This document shows positions 1 to 7,129 of a stretch of 9,679 bases of DNA, one piece after another. The position numbers were made by a program, and so were the translations under genes. Origin of the DNA: Gammaproteobacteria bacterium (GTDB taxonomy: Bacteria > Gemmatimonadota > Gemmatimonadetes > Longimicrobiales > Gaopeijiaceae); assembly GCA_009843625.1 (NCBI GenBank), contig VYDD01000466.1, positions 1 to 9,679 on the forward strand. Reading direction: 5' to 3'. Numbering within the stretch: position 1 is the first letter of the stretch; every line of letters begins with the position of its first letter. Below the pieces are notes generated by a model. The model did no database searches, had not been told where the DNA came from, and saw only the letters and a list, made by a program, of their open reading frames with translations.

Positions 1-80
1 GGCTGATGCCCCCGATCTTCGGAAACATCCCGGCGGCCGAACTCGAGGCGATCGTGCAGTTCATCGCATCGCAGAGATAG
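1..80 (+). CDS. C-terminal fragment of a cytochrome c-like protein (5' end outside window)
   Basis: The frame starting at base 3 reads 25 residues and a TAG stop (78-80). They begin LMPPIFGNIPAAELEAIV and end in a short helix (FIASQR). A Met-Pro-Pro loop followed by a terminal amphipathic helix is the usual end of a class I cytochrome c domain, in which the Met is the sixth haem ligand. The CxxCH motif would lie upstream, so the assignment rests on this tail and on the cytochrome genes that follow. The next gene starts 27 bases later, so the two are probably co-transcribed. The protein could also be a larger multidomain one, for example a haem c domain fused to another redox subunit. Confidence 0.55.
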   Translation, partial: LMPPIFGNIPAAELEAIVQFIASQR

Positions 81-107
81 GAGACGCGCCTTGAGGGAGA
101 AGAATCG

Positions 108-911
108 ATGAACACCAAGCCCTGGAAGCATCCGCTGGGCCAGGCGGCGATCGTCGTGGTGCTGGCGTACGTCCTCTTCGAATGGGGCATCTGGCTCCTG
201 CCGCCCCTCTTCGGCGTCGCCAGCGCGCCGGTGCCCGCCACCGTCGTCCTGCAGTACATGGGGACCGTGGTTGTGGGCGTCCTGATCTGGGTCAGCGACT
301 CCGAGGAGCGCTGGAAGCAGTTCAAGGCCCCCATCCACCGGGTCATGGTCGATCCGCGCCAGAAGGTCCTGCGCACGGCCCTCATGGTCACCATTCCCCT
401 GCTGGTCGCCTTCATGACCTTCGACCGGGTCCGGCCCACGGTCTCGGCACCGGCTGCGCTGCGTTCGGTGCACCCGGCGCCTCCCGGACAGATCGACTTC
501 CGCGGAGAGACCATGGTCCTCAACGGGCTCGAGAACCCGCTCCGGCACGAGGGCGACCTGGAGAAGCACTACGAGGAGGGCAAGAGGATCTACGTCCAGA
601 ACTGCATGGCGTGCCACGGCGACGCGCTGGACGGGCAGGGGCACTTCGCGAGCGCCTTCAACCCCGCGCCCCTCAGCTTCCAGGACCCGGGCACCATCGT
701 ACAGCTCACCGAGAGCTTCGTCTTCTGGCGCATCGCCAAGGGCGGGCCCGGGCTGCCACGCGAGGCGACGCCCTGGGACTCGGCGATGCCTGCCTGGGAG
801 GACCTGCTTACCGCCGAAGAGATCTGGCAGGTGACCATCTACCTCTACGAACAGACCGGCTGGGAGCCGCGCACCTGGGAGGAAGAGGGCGCCGAAGGGG
901 AGGAGCACTGA
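108..911 (+). CDS. Membrane-anchored mono-haem cytochrome c
   Basis: This 267-residue protein has an N-terminal membrane part and a C-terminal periplasmic cytochrome c domain. Hydrophobic segments lie at about 12-34, 43-62 and 89-105, with a charged stretch at 63-88 between the last two. The haem site is C166-M-A-C-H170, and M227 in an AMPAW motif is the likely sixth ligand. The C-terminus is acidic (EEEGAEGEEH). The ATG at 108 is chosen because a purine-rich GAGGGAG lies at 93-99 and the hydrophobic segment follows at once. The stop overlaps the next start by one base (TGATG), suggesting translational coupling. Known of the family: such cytochromes carry electrons from quinol-oxidising complexes to terminal oxidases. 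Inferred: this is a subunit or partner of a bc-type or alternative quinol:acceptor complex encoded to the left. The N-terminal membrane part is not a family I can name. Confidence 0.85.
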   Translation: MNTKPWKHPLGQAAIVVVLAYVLFEWGIWLLPPLFGVASAPVPATVVLQYMGTVVVGVLIWVSDSEERWKQFKAPIHRVMVDPRQKVLRTALMVTIPLLVAFMTFDRVRPTVSAPAALRSVHPAPPGQIDFRGETMVLNGLENPLRHEGDLEKHYEEGKRIYVQNCMACHGDALDGQGHFASAFNPAPLSFQDPGTIVQLTESFVFWRIAKGGPGLPREATPWDSAMPAWEDLLTAEEIWQVTIYLYEQTGWEPRTWEEEGAEGEEH

Positions 912-2515
912 TGCGGGCGCGAGCGAGCAGTCGACTGGCTGCGATGGTACCCGGTTTCGTATTCGCCGCGGTGATGGCGTGCGCCGTTTCGGCCCCTCTC
1001 GCCGCCCAGGAAGAGAACGCGCTCGGGCGCGACGTCTACGACCGCTGGTGCGCGTCGTGCCACGGCTACGAAGGCCTCGGCGACGGCTACGCGGCGACCT
1101 ACATGCTGCCGCGCCCGCGCGACTTCACCCAGGCGCTCTACCAGATCCGCACCACCGCGAGCGGGCAGCTTCCCACCGACGACGACATCATGCGCGTCAT
1201 CAACGAAGGCATGCCGGGCACGACCATGCCCGGATGGGAGGAAGAGCTCAGCCTCGAGGAGCGGCTGGCGCTCGTCGACTACCTGAAGAGCTTCTCCCGG
1301 TTCTTCGCCGCCGGCGAGGCTCCCGAGCCGCTGACCTTCAGCAGCCCGACGCGCGCCACCGAAGAAGCGCTCGCCGACGGGCGGGAGGTATACGAGCTCA
1401 TCGAGTGCAACCGCTGTCACGGCATCGACGGGAGGGGCGACGGCACCTCCTCGCCGACGCTCGTCGACGACGCGGGGATGCCCACCTACTCGGCGGACCT
1501 GACCGAGAACTGGTACTTCAACGGCGGCGGCACGGTGGAGGACATCTACCAGCGGCTGCGCACCGGCCTCGACGGGACGCCGATGCCGTCGTTCACCGAC
1601 CTGATCGACGCCGGGGTCATCACCGACGAACAGCTGTGGAACCTCGCGCACTACGTGCGCAGCTTCGCGCCCGAGGACCCGCCGGGCATCACCGAGGTGA
1701 TCCGGGCCGGCCTGGTCGAGGACGCGCCCCTTCCGGACGGCGTCGACGACCCGCTGTGGGAGTCGGCCGAGGCGTTCTACATCCCGATGGGCGGGCAGAT
1801 CATCGAGAGCCCGCGCTGGTTCGTGCCGCAGGTGGCGGGGCTTTGGGTGCGAGCCCTGCACGATGGCGGCGAACTCGCGGTGCACGTCTCCTGGAGCGAC
1901 CACTCCGAGAGTCCCGATACCGCGTGGGCCGCCTTCCAGGCCCAGGTCCTGTCGGCGGTGGGACCCGACGAGGGCGACATGGAACCGGGTCCCAGACCCG
2001 ACGGCCTGTACCTCCAGTTCCCCATGGAAATCCCGGAGGGGATGGACAAGCCCTATTTCCTCATGGGAGATCCGCTGGACCCCGTGTACCTGTGGCATTG
2101 GGAAAGCACGGCCGGCCCAGCGCAGGAGGCCGACGCCCGCGGACTGGGCACCATGGCCGCCCAGGGCGACGCCAGCCAGTCGCTCGCGTCGGAAGCGGCG
2201 TTTTCGGCGGGGCGCTGGGCTGTTATGTTCCGCCGCGCTCTGGAGACCGGGGATCCGGGCGATCTGCAATTCCGCGTCGGCGAGCCGGTACCCGTCGGCT
2301 TCGCCGCCTGGGACGGCGACAACGGAGAATCGGGGTCCCGGGGCTCGATCAGTTCATGGCACTACATTTTCCTGCAGGAACCCACGCCGGCCACCGTGGT
2401 GGTCGCGCCGCTGATTGCGACGCTGCTGACCGCCGGGCTGGGCGTGCTGGTTGTGGCCCGGGCCCAGAGGCGTGAGCGCGAAGGCGCCGAGGGCCCGGAT
2501 GAAGGCGACGCGTAG
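911..2515 (+). CDS. Di-haem cytochrome c fused to an ethylbenzene-dehydrogenase-type haem b domain, C-terminally anchored
   Basis: This 534-residue protein is probably exported and electron-carrying. A signal peptide spans about 1-32 (hydrophobic stretch, then SAPLAAQEE). Cytochrome c domain 1 has C47-A-S-C-H51 with M101 or M106 (GMPGTTMPGW) as Met ligand. Domain 2 has C166-N-R-C-H170 with M225 (TPMPSF) as Met ligand. From about 268 to 490 the sequence resembles the haem b-binding gamma subunit family of ethylbenzene/DMSO-type dehydrogenases. It has DDPLWESAE near 279, then LAVHVSWSD at 322-330, and PYFLMGDP at 381-388, whose M385 matches the Met that ligates haem b in that family. A single membrane helix (about 494-516) and a charged tail end the protein. 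The start is the ATG overlapping the preceding stop, with AGGAG at 901-905; the frame stays open further upstream but is composition shadow there. Haem c sites are certain; haem b binding is inferred from family resemblance. The usual molybdenum-enzyme partners are not in the window. Confidence 0.85.
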   Translation: MRARASSRLAAMVPGFVFAAVMACAVSAPLAAQEENALGRDVYDRWCASCHGYEGLGDGYAATYMLPRPRDFTQALYQIRTTASGQLPTDDDIMRVINEGMPGTTMPGWEEELSLEERLALVDYLKSFSRFFAAGEAPEPLTFSSPTRATEEALADGREVYELIECNRCHGIDGRGDGTSSPTLVDDAGMPTYSADLTENWYFNGGGTVEDIYQRLRTGLDGTPMPSFTDLIDAGVITDEQLWNLAHYVRSFAPEDPPGITEVIRAGLVEDAPLPDGVDDPLWESAEAFYIPMGGQIIESPRWFVPQVAGLWVRALHDGGELAVHVSWSDHSESPDTAWAAFQAQVLSAVGPDEGDMEPGPRPDGLYLQFPMEIPEGMDKPYFLMGDPLDPVYLWHWESTAGPAQEADARGLGTMAAQGDASQSLASEAAFSAGRWAVMFRRALETGDPGDLQFRVGEPVPVGFAAWDGDNGESGSRGSISSWHYIFLQEPTPATVVVAPLIATLLTAGLGVLVVARAQRREREGAEGPDEGDA

Positions 2516-2549
2516 ACATCGAAGTTCAAATAGCACCACGGAGGAAGGA

Positions 2550-3428
2550 ATGAGAGACCTGTTCGGATGCGGCCGGGCCATGGTGATGGCGACGGCTGCG
2601 GTGTTCGCGATCGCGTGCGGCGGTGGCGGTGGCGGCGAGGCCGGCGGCGGCATGGAGGAAGAGGCCGCCGGCGAGGAGATGGCGTCTCCCGTCGACATGG
2701 CGACGGCGGGCGGCATCAACGCGATGGTGATGTTCGAGGGCATGGCGCCCGAAATGGATGCGATCGACATGGCGTCCGAGCCGAATTGCGCGGCCCGGTA
2801 TACCGATACCCCGATGGCCGAGGAGGTCGTGGTGGGTGACGGCGGCGGTCTGGCCAACGTCTTCGTCTATGTCAGGGAAGGCCTCGACGCCGGCATGAGC
2901 TTCCCCACCCCGGGCGGCGCGGTGGTCATGGACCAGGTCGGCTGCCGTTACGTGCCCCGGGTCGTGGGCGTGCAGGCGGGCCAGGACCTCACCTTCCGCA
3001 ACTCGGACGGCCTGCCCCACAACATCAACGCCTCGCCCAGCGAAAACCGCGGCTTCAACATCAGCCAGCCGGTGAACATGGACACCAACCGCAACTTCCC
3101 GCTGGCGGAGGTGATGGTCCCGGTGCGCTGCGACGTGCACGGCTGGATGAGCGCCTACGTGGGCGTGCTGGACCACCCCTTCCACGGGGTCACGGCCATG
3201 GACGGGAGCGCCGACCTGGGCATGCTGCCGCCCGGTGACTACGTGGTCGAGGCGTGGCACGAACGCTACGGCACGCAGACCGCCAGCGTCACCGTCACCA
3301 CCGGCGAGACCGCGATGGTGAGCTTCTCCTTCTCGGAAGCCATGGCCGCCAACGCCGTGGTGCCGATGGGCGAGCCGATCGACCCGCACGGCCACGGAGC
3401 CCACGCTCTCGGTCCCGAGACACATTAG
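2550..3428 (+). CDS. Cupredoxin lipoprotein with carboxypeptidase-regulatory-like C-terminal domain
   Basis: This 292-residue protein has a short N-terminal hydrophobic stretch ending in a lipobox-like FAIAC with Cys23 as probable lipid site. A Gly/Glu-rich linker follows (24-48). A type 1 copper site is visible: H157 (GLPHNIN), then C194, H197 and M200 in VRCDVHGWM, the His...Cys-x2-His-x2-Met order of plastocyanin-like cupredoxins. C80 and C132 could form a disulfide. Residues about 206-262 look like a small beta-sandwich regulatory domain (LPPGDYVVEAWHERYG). The tail is His-rich. The start at 2550 is set by GGAGGAAGG just upstream and by the lipoprotein signal that follows at once; earlier in-frame ATGs would overlap the previous gene. 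It lies 34 bases after the cytochrome gene and 114 before coxB. Inferred role: envelope electron carrier, possibly a donor to CuA. A copper-delivery role is an alternative, but the complete type 1 ligand set favours electron transfer. Confidence 0.8.
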   Translation: MRDLFGCGRAMVMATAAVFAIACGGGGGGEAGGGMEEEAAGEEMASPVDMATAGGINAMVMFEGMAPEMDAIDMASEPNCAARYTDTPMAEEVVVGDGGGLANVFVYVREGLDAGMSFPTPGGAVVMDQVGCRYVPRVVGVQAGQDLTFRNSDGLPHNINASPSENRGFNISQPVNMDTNRNFPLAEVMVPVRCDVHGWMSAYVGVLDHPFHGVTAMDGSADLGMLPPGDYVVEAWHERYGTQTASVTVTTGETAMVSFSFSEAMAANAVVPMGEPIDPHGHGAHALGPETH

Positions 3429-3474
3429 ACACGAGCCGCCGAGGACGGGCCGGCGTCTCTCTGAAGGGGCGCTG

Positions 3475-3493
3475 GCCCGGCACGCGGCCGGGC
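3475..3493. repeat. GC-rich hairpin in the gap before coxB
   Basis: Arms GCCCGGC (3475-3481) and GCCGGGC (3487-3493) are perfect inverted complements around a five-base loop ACGCG. The hairpin sits in the 114-base gap between the cupredoxin gene and coxB and is followed by more CCGG-rich sequence to about 3509. There is no T-run after it, so it is not a classical intrinsic terminator. It could be an mRNA-stabilising, processing or attenuating structure, or merely a product of high GC. The coxB ribosome-binding site (AGGAG, 3529-3533) lies clear of it. Confidence 0.4.
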
Positions 3494-3542
3494 ACCCGGC
3501 CCGGCCGGCATCACCCCCGGCAGCGAGCAGGAGAACACCAAC

Positions 3543-4235
3543 ATGAGCTGGATGCTCCCCGAAAGTTTTTCCACCTTTGGGCCTGACGTCGACTTCCTGT
3601 ACTACGCGATCCTCGTGGTGACGGGCATCGTCTTCGTGATCACCGAGGCGCTCCTGGTCTACTTCGTCATCCGCTACCGGCGGCGCGACGGACAGAAGGC
3701 CACCTACATCCACGGGTCGACGAAGGCGGAGATCATCTGGACCACCGTCCCCTTCATCGCCGTGCTGGGCTTGGCCTTCATCAGCATTCCTTCGTGGAAC
3801 ATGATGAAGAACCCGGACAGCGTGCCCGCCGACGCCCTCGACTACATCATCAACGCGAAGCAGTTCGAGTGGGAGATCACCTACGCGGGCACGGACGGGG
3901 TCACCGGCACCGCCGACGACATCTCGACGATCAACATCATGCATGTCCCGGTGAACCAGGCGGTCAACATCACCCTCCGGTCCGAGGACGTGCTGCATTC
4001 GTTCTTCCTGCCCGAGATGCGGGTGAAGCAGGATGCGGTGCCCGGGATGGACATCACCGTCTGGTTCGAGGCGACCGCCGCGGGCGCGTACCCCATCGGT
4101 TGCGCCGAACTCTGCGGTAATCTGCATACGACCATGGGCGGAACCCTCAACGTATACGAGGCGGCCGAGTTCGAAGCCTGGGTCGCCTCGCAGAGCGCGG
4201 ACGCCGACGACGCCGACGATCAGGAGGACCAGTAG
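3543..4235 (+). CDS. coxB: Cytochrome c oxidase subunit II (CuA subunit)
   Basis: This 230-residue subunit accepts electrons from the soluble or anchored donor through its binuclear CuA centre and passes them to haem a in subunit I. Two membrane helices lie at about 18-43 and 67-86. The periplasmic cupredoxin domain starts at about 100. Its aromatic segment is KQFEW (106-110). CuA ligands are complete: H152 (DVLHSFF), then C187, E189, C191, H195 and M198 in GCAELCGNLHTTM. The loop 116-127 (GTDGVTGTADDI) looks like a small calcium-binding-type acidic insertion. The protein ends in an acidic Asp-rich tail with no fused cytochrome c domain, so this is an aa3-like rather than caa3-like subunit II and needs an external donor. 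No N-terminal lipobox is visible. AGGAG lies nine bases before the ATG. The stop abuts the coxA start. Confidence 0.96.
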   Translation: MSWMLPESFSTFGPDVDFLYYAILVVTGIVFVITEALLVYFVIRYRRRDGQKATYIHGSTKAEIIWTTVPFIAVLGLAFISIPSWNMMKNPDSVPADALDYIINAKQFEWEITYAGTDGVTGTADDISTINIMHVPVNQAVNITLRSEDVLHSFFLPEMRVKQDAVPGMDITVWFEATAAGAYPIGCAELCGNLHTTMGGTLNVYEAAEFEAWVASQSADADDADDQEDQ

Positions 4236-5996
4236 ATGGACGCGCACGCGCACGCCCACGAGATGCCGTGGATTCGGCGTTACATCTTCTCGACCGACCA
4301 CAAGATCATCGCCATCCAGTTCCTCCTGATGAGCCTGTTCTTCCTGGTCGTGGGAGGATTGCTGGCAGCGATGATCCGGTGGCAGCTGGGCTTCCCGAGC
4401 GAGCCCATGCCCGGGGGCATGCTCCTGCCCGACGAGATGATGGCCCCCACGCCCGCCGGCGCCATCATGCTGCCCGAGTTCTACAACTCGCTGGTCACCA
4501 TGCACGGCACGATCATGATCTTCTTCGCGATCATGCCGCTGCTGGTGGGGGTTTTCGGCAACCTGCTGATCCCGCTTCAGATCGGCGCCGACGACATGGC
4601 CTTCCCGCGCCTCAACATGGCGTCGTTCTGGATGGCCTTCCCGGCCGGACTGCTGATGCTGGCGAGCTTCGCGGTCGAAGGAGGGGCCGCCGGAGCCGGA
4701 TGGACGTCGTACGCCCCGCTCAGCGCGAGCGGTGAGTACACCGGCGTCTACCTGGGGCAGCAGCTATGGCTGATCAGCCTCACCATCCTGGGCTTCGCGT
4801 CGCTCGCGGGCGCGGTCAACTACATCACGACCATCATCAACATGCGCGCGCCCGGGATGACCTGGTTCCGCATGCCGCTGGCCACCTGGGCGCTCTTCAT
4901 CACCGCGATCCTGATCCTGCTGGCGATTCCGATTCTGGCGGGCGCGCTGATCATGCTGCTCTTCGACCAGACCATCGGAACCGGGTTCTTCCTTCCGGCC
5001 AGCGACGGTGAGCCGCTCCTCTGGCAGCACCTGTTCTGGTTCTTCGGGCACCCGGAGGTCTACATCCTCATCCTGCCCGCCATGGGCATCACCTCCGACG
5101 TGCTGGCCAACGGCGCGCGCAAGCCCGTCTTCGGCTACCACGCCATGGTGCTGGCGATCGTCTCCATCGCCTTCCTGTCATGGATCGTGTGGGGTCACCA
5201 CATGTTCCAGAGCGGGATGAACCCGATGCTCGGCACCACCTTCATGATCACGACCATGGTCATCGCGGTGCCGTCGGCCATCAAGGTGTTCAACTGGCTG
5301 GGGACCATCTACAAGGGGAACATCCACTTGCACACCCCCATGCTGCACGCCCTGGGCTTCGTGTCGATGTTCATCATCGGCGGGCTCTCCGGCGTGTTCA
5401 TGGCCTCGACCCCGGTCGACGTCTACATCCACGACACCTACTTCATCGTGGCGCACATCCACTACGTGCTCTTCGGCGGCAGCCTGTTTGCGATCTTCGC
5501 CGGCGTCACCTTCTGGTATCCGAAGATGTTCGGCCGCCTGATGAACGAGAAATGGGGCAAGATCCACTTCTGGCTGACGCTGATCCTCTACAACCTGGTG
5601 TTCTGGCCCATGCACTCGATCGGGATCCAAGGGCACATGCGGCGCATCTACGACCCCACCCAGTACGAGTTCCTGCAGCCCCTGCAGCCCATCAACCAGT
5701 TCATCACGGTGTGCGTCTTCGCGCTGGTGGCGGTTCAGGCGATCTACGCCCTCAACTTCATCATCAGCATCTGGAAGGGGAAAAAGGCCGGCAACAACCC
5801 CTGGCACGCCAACTCCCTGGAGTGGACGGTGCCATCGCCGCCGCCGCACGGGAACTTCGAACTGGTGCCCATCGTCTACCGCGGGCCCTACGAGTACTCT
5901 GCGCCCGATGTGGAAGAGGACTACTGGCTGCAGGACACGCCGCCGCCCAGCGAGACCGCCGCGCCCGCTCTCGAACCCCAGCCGGTCGCGGACTAG
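4236..5996 (+). CDS. coxA: Cytochrome c oxidase subunit I, A1-type haem-copper oxidase
   Basis: This 586-residue catalytic subunit reduces oxygen to water and pumps protons. All metal ligands are present: H90 and H409 for the low-spin haem, H407 for the high-spin haem (HDTYFIVAHIHY, 399-410), and H272, H321 and H322 for CuB. E274 and Y276 in GHPEVYI mark the A1 class: D-channel glutamate and the His-Tyr cross-link tyrosine. D120 and N127 (GADDMAFPRLN) match the D-channel entrance. K350 in VPSAIKVF matches the K-channel lysine, with Ser where the Paracoccus enzyme has Thr351. About twelve helices span 25-510, followed by a Pro-rich cytoplasmic-type tail with PSPPPHGNFE. The N-terminus is His/Ala-rich (DAHAHAHEM). 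The ATG directly follows the coxB TAG without a gap, with CAGGAGG at 4221-4227 inside coxB as ribosome-binding site, so translation is probably coupled. Haem type (a versus o) cannot be read from the sequence. Confidence 0.98.
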   Translation: MDAHAHAHEMPWIRRYIFSTDHKIIAIQFLLMSLFFLVVGGLLAAMIRWQLGFPSEPMPGGMLLPDEMMAPTPAGAIMLPEFYNSLVTMHGTIMIFFAIMPLLVGVFGNLLIPLQIGADDMAFPRLNMASFWMAFPAGLLMLASFAVEGGAAGAGWTSYAPLSASGEYTGVYLGQQLWLISLTILGFASLAGAVNYITTIINMRAPGMTWFRMPLATWALFITAILILLAIPILAGALIMLLFDQTIGTGFFLPASDGEPLLWQHLFWFFGHPEVYILILPAMGITSDVLANGARKPVFGYHAMVLAIVSIAFLSWIVWGHHMFQSGMNPMLGTTFMITTMVIAVPSAIKVFNWLGTIYKGNIHLHTPMLHALGFVSMFIIGGLSGVFMASTPVDVYIHDTYFIVAHIHYVLFGGSLFAIFAGVTFWYPKMFGRLMNEKWGKIHFWLTLILYNLVFWPMHSIGIQGHMRRIYDPTQYEFLQPLQPINQFITVCVFALVAVQAIYALNFIISIWKGKKAGNNPWHANSLEWTVPSPPPHGNFELVPIVYRGPYEYSAPDVEEDYWLQDTPPPSETAAPALEPQPVAD

Positions 5997-6021
5997 ACCC
6001 GATTCAGGAGATAACTGACGC

Positions 6022-6657
6022 ATGAGCCAACCAGCCGCATCGACAGCCGACCGGCATCCCATGCCCGGGATGATGGTCTACAACGTAAAGCTGGGAATGT
6101 GGATCTTCCTGCTGTCGGAAGTGATGTTCTTCACGGCCCTGATCGGGTCCTACATCATCCTGCGATTCGCCCACCCGGATCATTTCGCCGAGCCCGGGGC
6201 GGTGCTGAACGTGCCGCTCACGGCCTTCAACACCTTCGTCCTGATCTGCTCGAGCGTGTCGATGGTCAAGGCGTACGCCGCGATCACGCAGGGTGACCAG
6301 AAGGGGCTGAAGTTCTGGCTCCTGGTGACGATTCTCCTCGGCACCTTCTTCGTCGGGGTCCAGGTGTACGAGTACATCATCCTGGCCCAGGAGGGATTCG
6401 TTCCCATGGCGGAGCTGTACGGCGTGGCCCACGAGATCGAGGGAGCCGCCCTGTACGGAGCCACCTTCTACACGATGACGGGATTCCACGGAACGCACGT
6501 CACCATCGGGATCCTGTGCATGTGGTTCGTCCTGTACCGGGCGTGGCAGGGCAAGTACTCCGCGAACAACTACGGGGGGGTGGAGATCATGGGTCTCTAC
6601 TGGCACTTCGTAGACCTGGTGTGGATCATTCTGTTCACGATCGTATACCTCATCTGA
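6022..6657 (+). CDS. coxC: Cytochrome c oxidase subunit III, short five-helix form
   Basis: This 211-residue subunit stabilises subunit I. It is shorter than the seven-helix form of about 260-290 residues and lacks the first two helices, as in many bacterial oxidases. Helices lie at about 23-48, 66-87, 97-121, 145-173 and 190-210. Family signatures are LLSEVMFF with conserved E33, QVYEY with E117, GFHGTHV (154-160) and LYWHFVDLVWI (192-202). The start at 6022 is preceded by CAGGAG (6005-6010), 25 bases after the end of coxA, which places it in the same transcript. All expected core residues are present and there is no sign of disruption. Confidence 0.95.
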   Translation: MSQPAASTADRHPMPGMMVYNVKLGMWIFLLSEVMFFTALIGSYIILRFAHPDHFAEPGAVLNVPLTAFNTFVLICSSVSMVKAYAAITQGDQKGLKFWLLVTILLGTFFVGVQVYEYIILAQEGFVPMAELYGVAHEIEGAALYGATFYTMTGFHGTHVTIGILCMWFVLYRAWQGKYSANNYGGVEIMGLYWHFVDLVWIILFTIVYLI

Positions 6658-6700
6658 TCATCGGGCGGCGGCGGCCGCCTGGAACCAAGGAGACATCGGG

Positions 6701-6967
6701 ATGGCAGGCAACGGCGAAGAGCCCAGATACTTCCTGATCTGGTTCATATTGTTCGTTCTGACGATGGCCGAGGTGGGGTACGCGTTCCTCGCCCTTCCGC
6801 AGTGGCTGCTGGCCACGGGGCTGATCCTCATGGCGCTCTGGAAGGCCCTGCTGGTGGCGATCTACTACATGCACCTGAAGTGGGAGCCCAAACGGCTGTG
6901 GATCCTGGCCGCGAGCCCGCTGCCGCTGGCGGTGATTCTGGTGATCGCCGTGCTGACGGAGTTCTGA
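6701..6967 (+). CDS. Cytochrome c oxidase subunit IV, prokaryotic three-helix type
   Basis: This 88-residue protein has three hydrophobic helices at about 10-30, 34-56 and 66-86. The YYMHLKWEPKRLW segment (55-67) between helices two and three is the hallmark of the small bacterial subunit IV family (cytochrome c oxidase subunit IV / CyoD-like). It contributes to stability of the oxidase and has no redox centre. AAGGAG (6687-6692) precedes the ATG. The 43-base gap after coxC holds only a short GC palindrome (GCGGCCGC, 6671-6678). As the last of the four oxidase genes it is followed by a candidate terminator. Symbols such as coxD or ctaF are used variably, so none is assigned. Confidence 0.9.
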   Translation: MAGNGEEPRYFLIWFILFVLTMAEVGYAFLALPQWLLATGLILMALWKALLVAIYYMHLKWEPKRLWILAASPLPLAVILVIAVLTEF

Positions 6968-7028
6968 TCGGCTGACGGCGGGGAAGCCGCGGGACGCAAG
7001 CCGCGCGCCTCCTTTCCCGGGTTCCGAC

Positions 7029-7066
7029 AAGCCCTGACCGTGCCCGATGCGGCGCGGGCAGGGCTT
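7029..7066 (+). terminator. Candidate terminator after the oxidase genes
   Basis: AAGCCCT (7029-7035) pairs with AGGGCTT (7060-7066). Inside it GCCCG (7042-7046) can pair with CGGGC (7055-7059) around an eight-base loop, leaving a six-base bulge on one side. The 3' arm runs into TTTCT, only a weak T-run. It lies 62 bases after the subunit IV stop and well before the next gene, where the oxidase transcript would be expected to end. The rest of the 230-base gap (6968-7197) shows no further gene and no clear promoter. Confidence 0.5.
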
Positions 7067-7129
7067 TCTGGTGGATGCACGGCCCTGGCTACTCTTGCGG
7101 CAACCGGCAAGGCGGGCCCAACGTCACGG

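Noticed and set aside
182..910. Open frame running into the cytochrome gene that starts at 911, seemingly a longer protein.
   Set aside because: The translated stretch is Arg/Gly/Pro/His-rich without family features and overlaps the well-supported cytochrome c at 108-911. The ATG at 911 with its own signal peptide is the credible start.
845..2269. Long minus-strand open frame (474 codons).
   Set aside because: It is antisense to the di-haem cytochrome gene. Its composition (Arg, His, Val, Gly) is that of a high-GC shadow frame and it has no recognisable domain.
979..2475. Plus-strand open frame of 498 codons inside the di-haem cytochrome gene.
   Set aside because: It is an Arg/Ala/Gly-rich alternative frame without motifs; the 911 frame holds both CxxCH sites.
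2451..2549. In-frame upstream ATG extending the cupredoxin gene.
   Set aside because: It would overlap the preceding gene and put 33 charged residues ahead of the lipoprotein signal. The ATG at 2550 has a strong ribosome-binding site.
2526..4505. Very long minus-strand open frame (659 codons).
   Set aside because: It is antisense to the cupredoxin, coxB and the start of coxA, all with intact functional residues. The His/Gly/Val-rich translation is a mirror of Asp/Ala/Met/Thr codons.
5178..6062. Minus-strand and alternative plus-strand open frames across coxA.
   Set aside because: They are shadows of the conserved coxA frame, with low-complexity His/Arg/Val-rich translations.
6671..6678. GCGGCCGC palindrome between coxC and the subunit IV gene.
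   Set aside because: A short GC-only palindrome is expected by chance in such sequence and has no supporting context.
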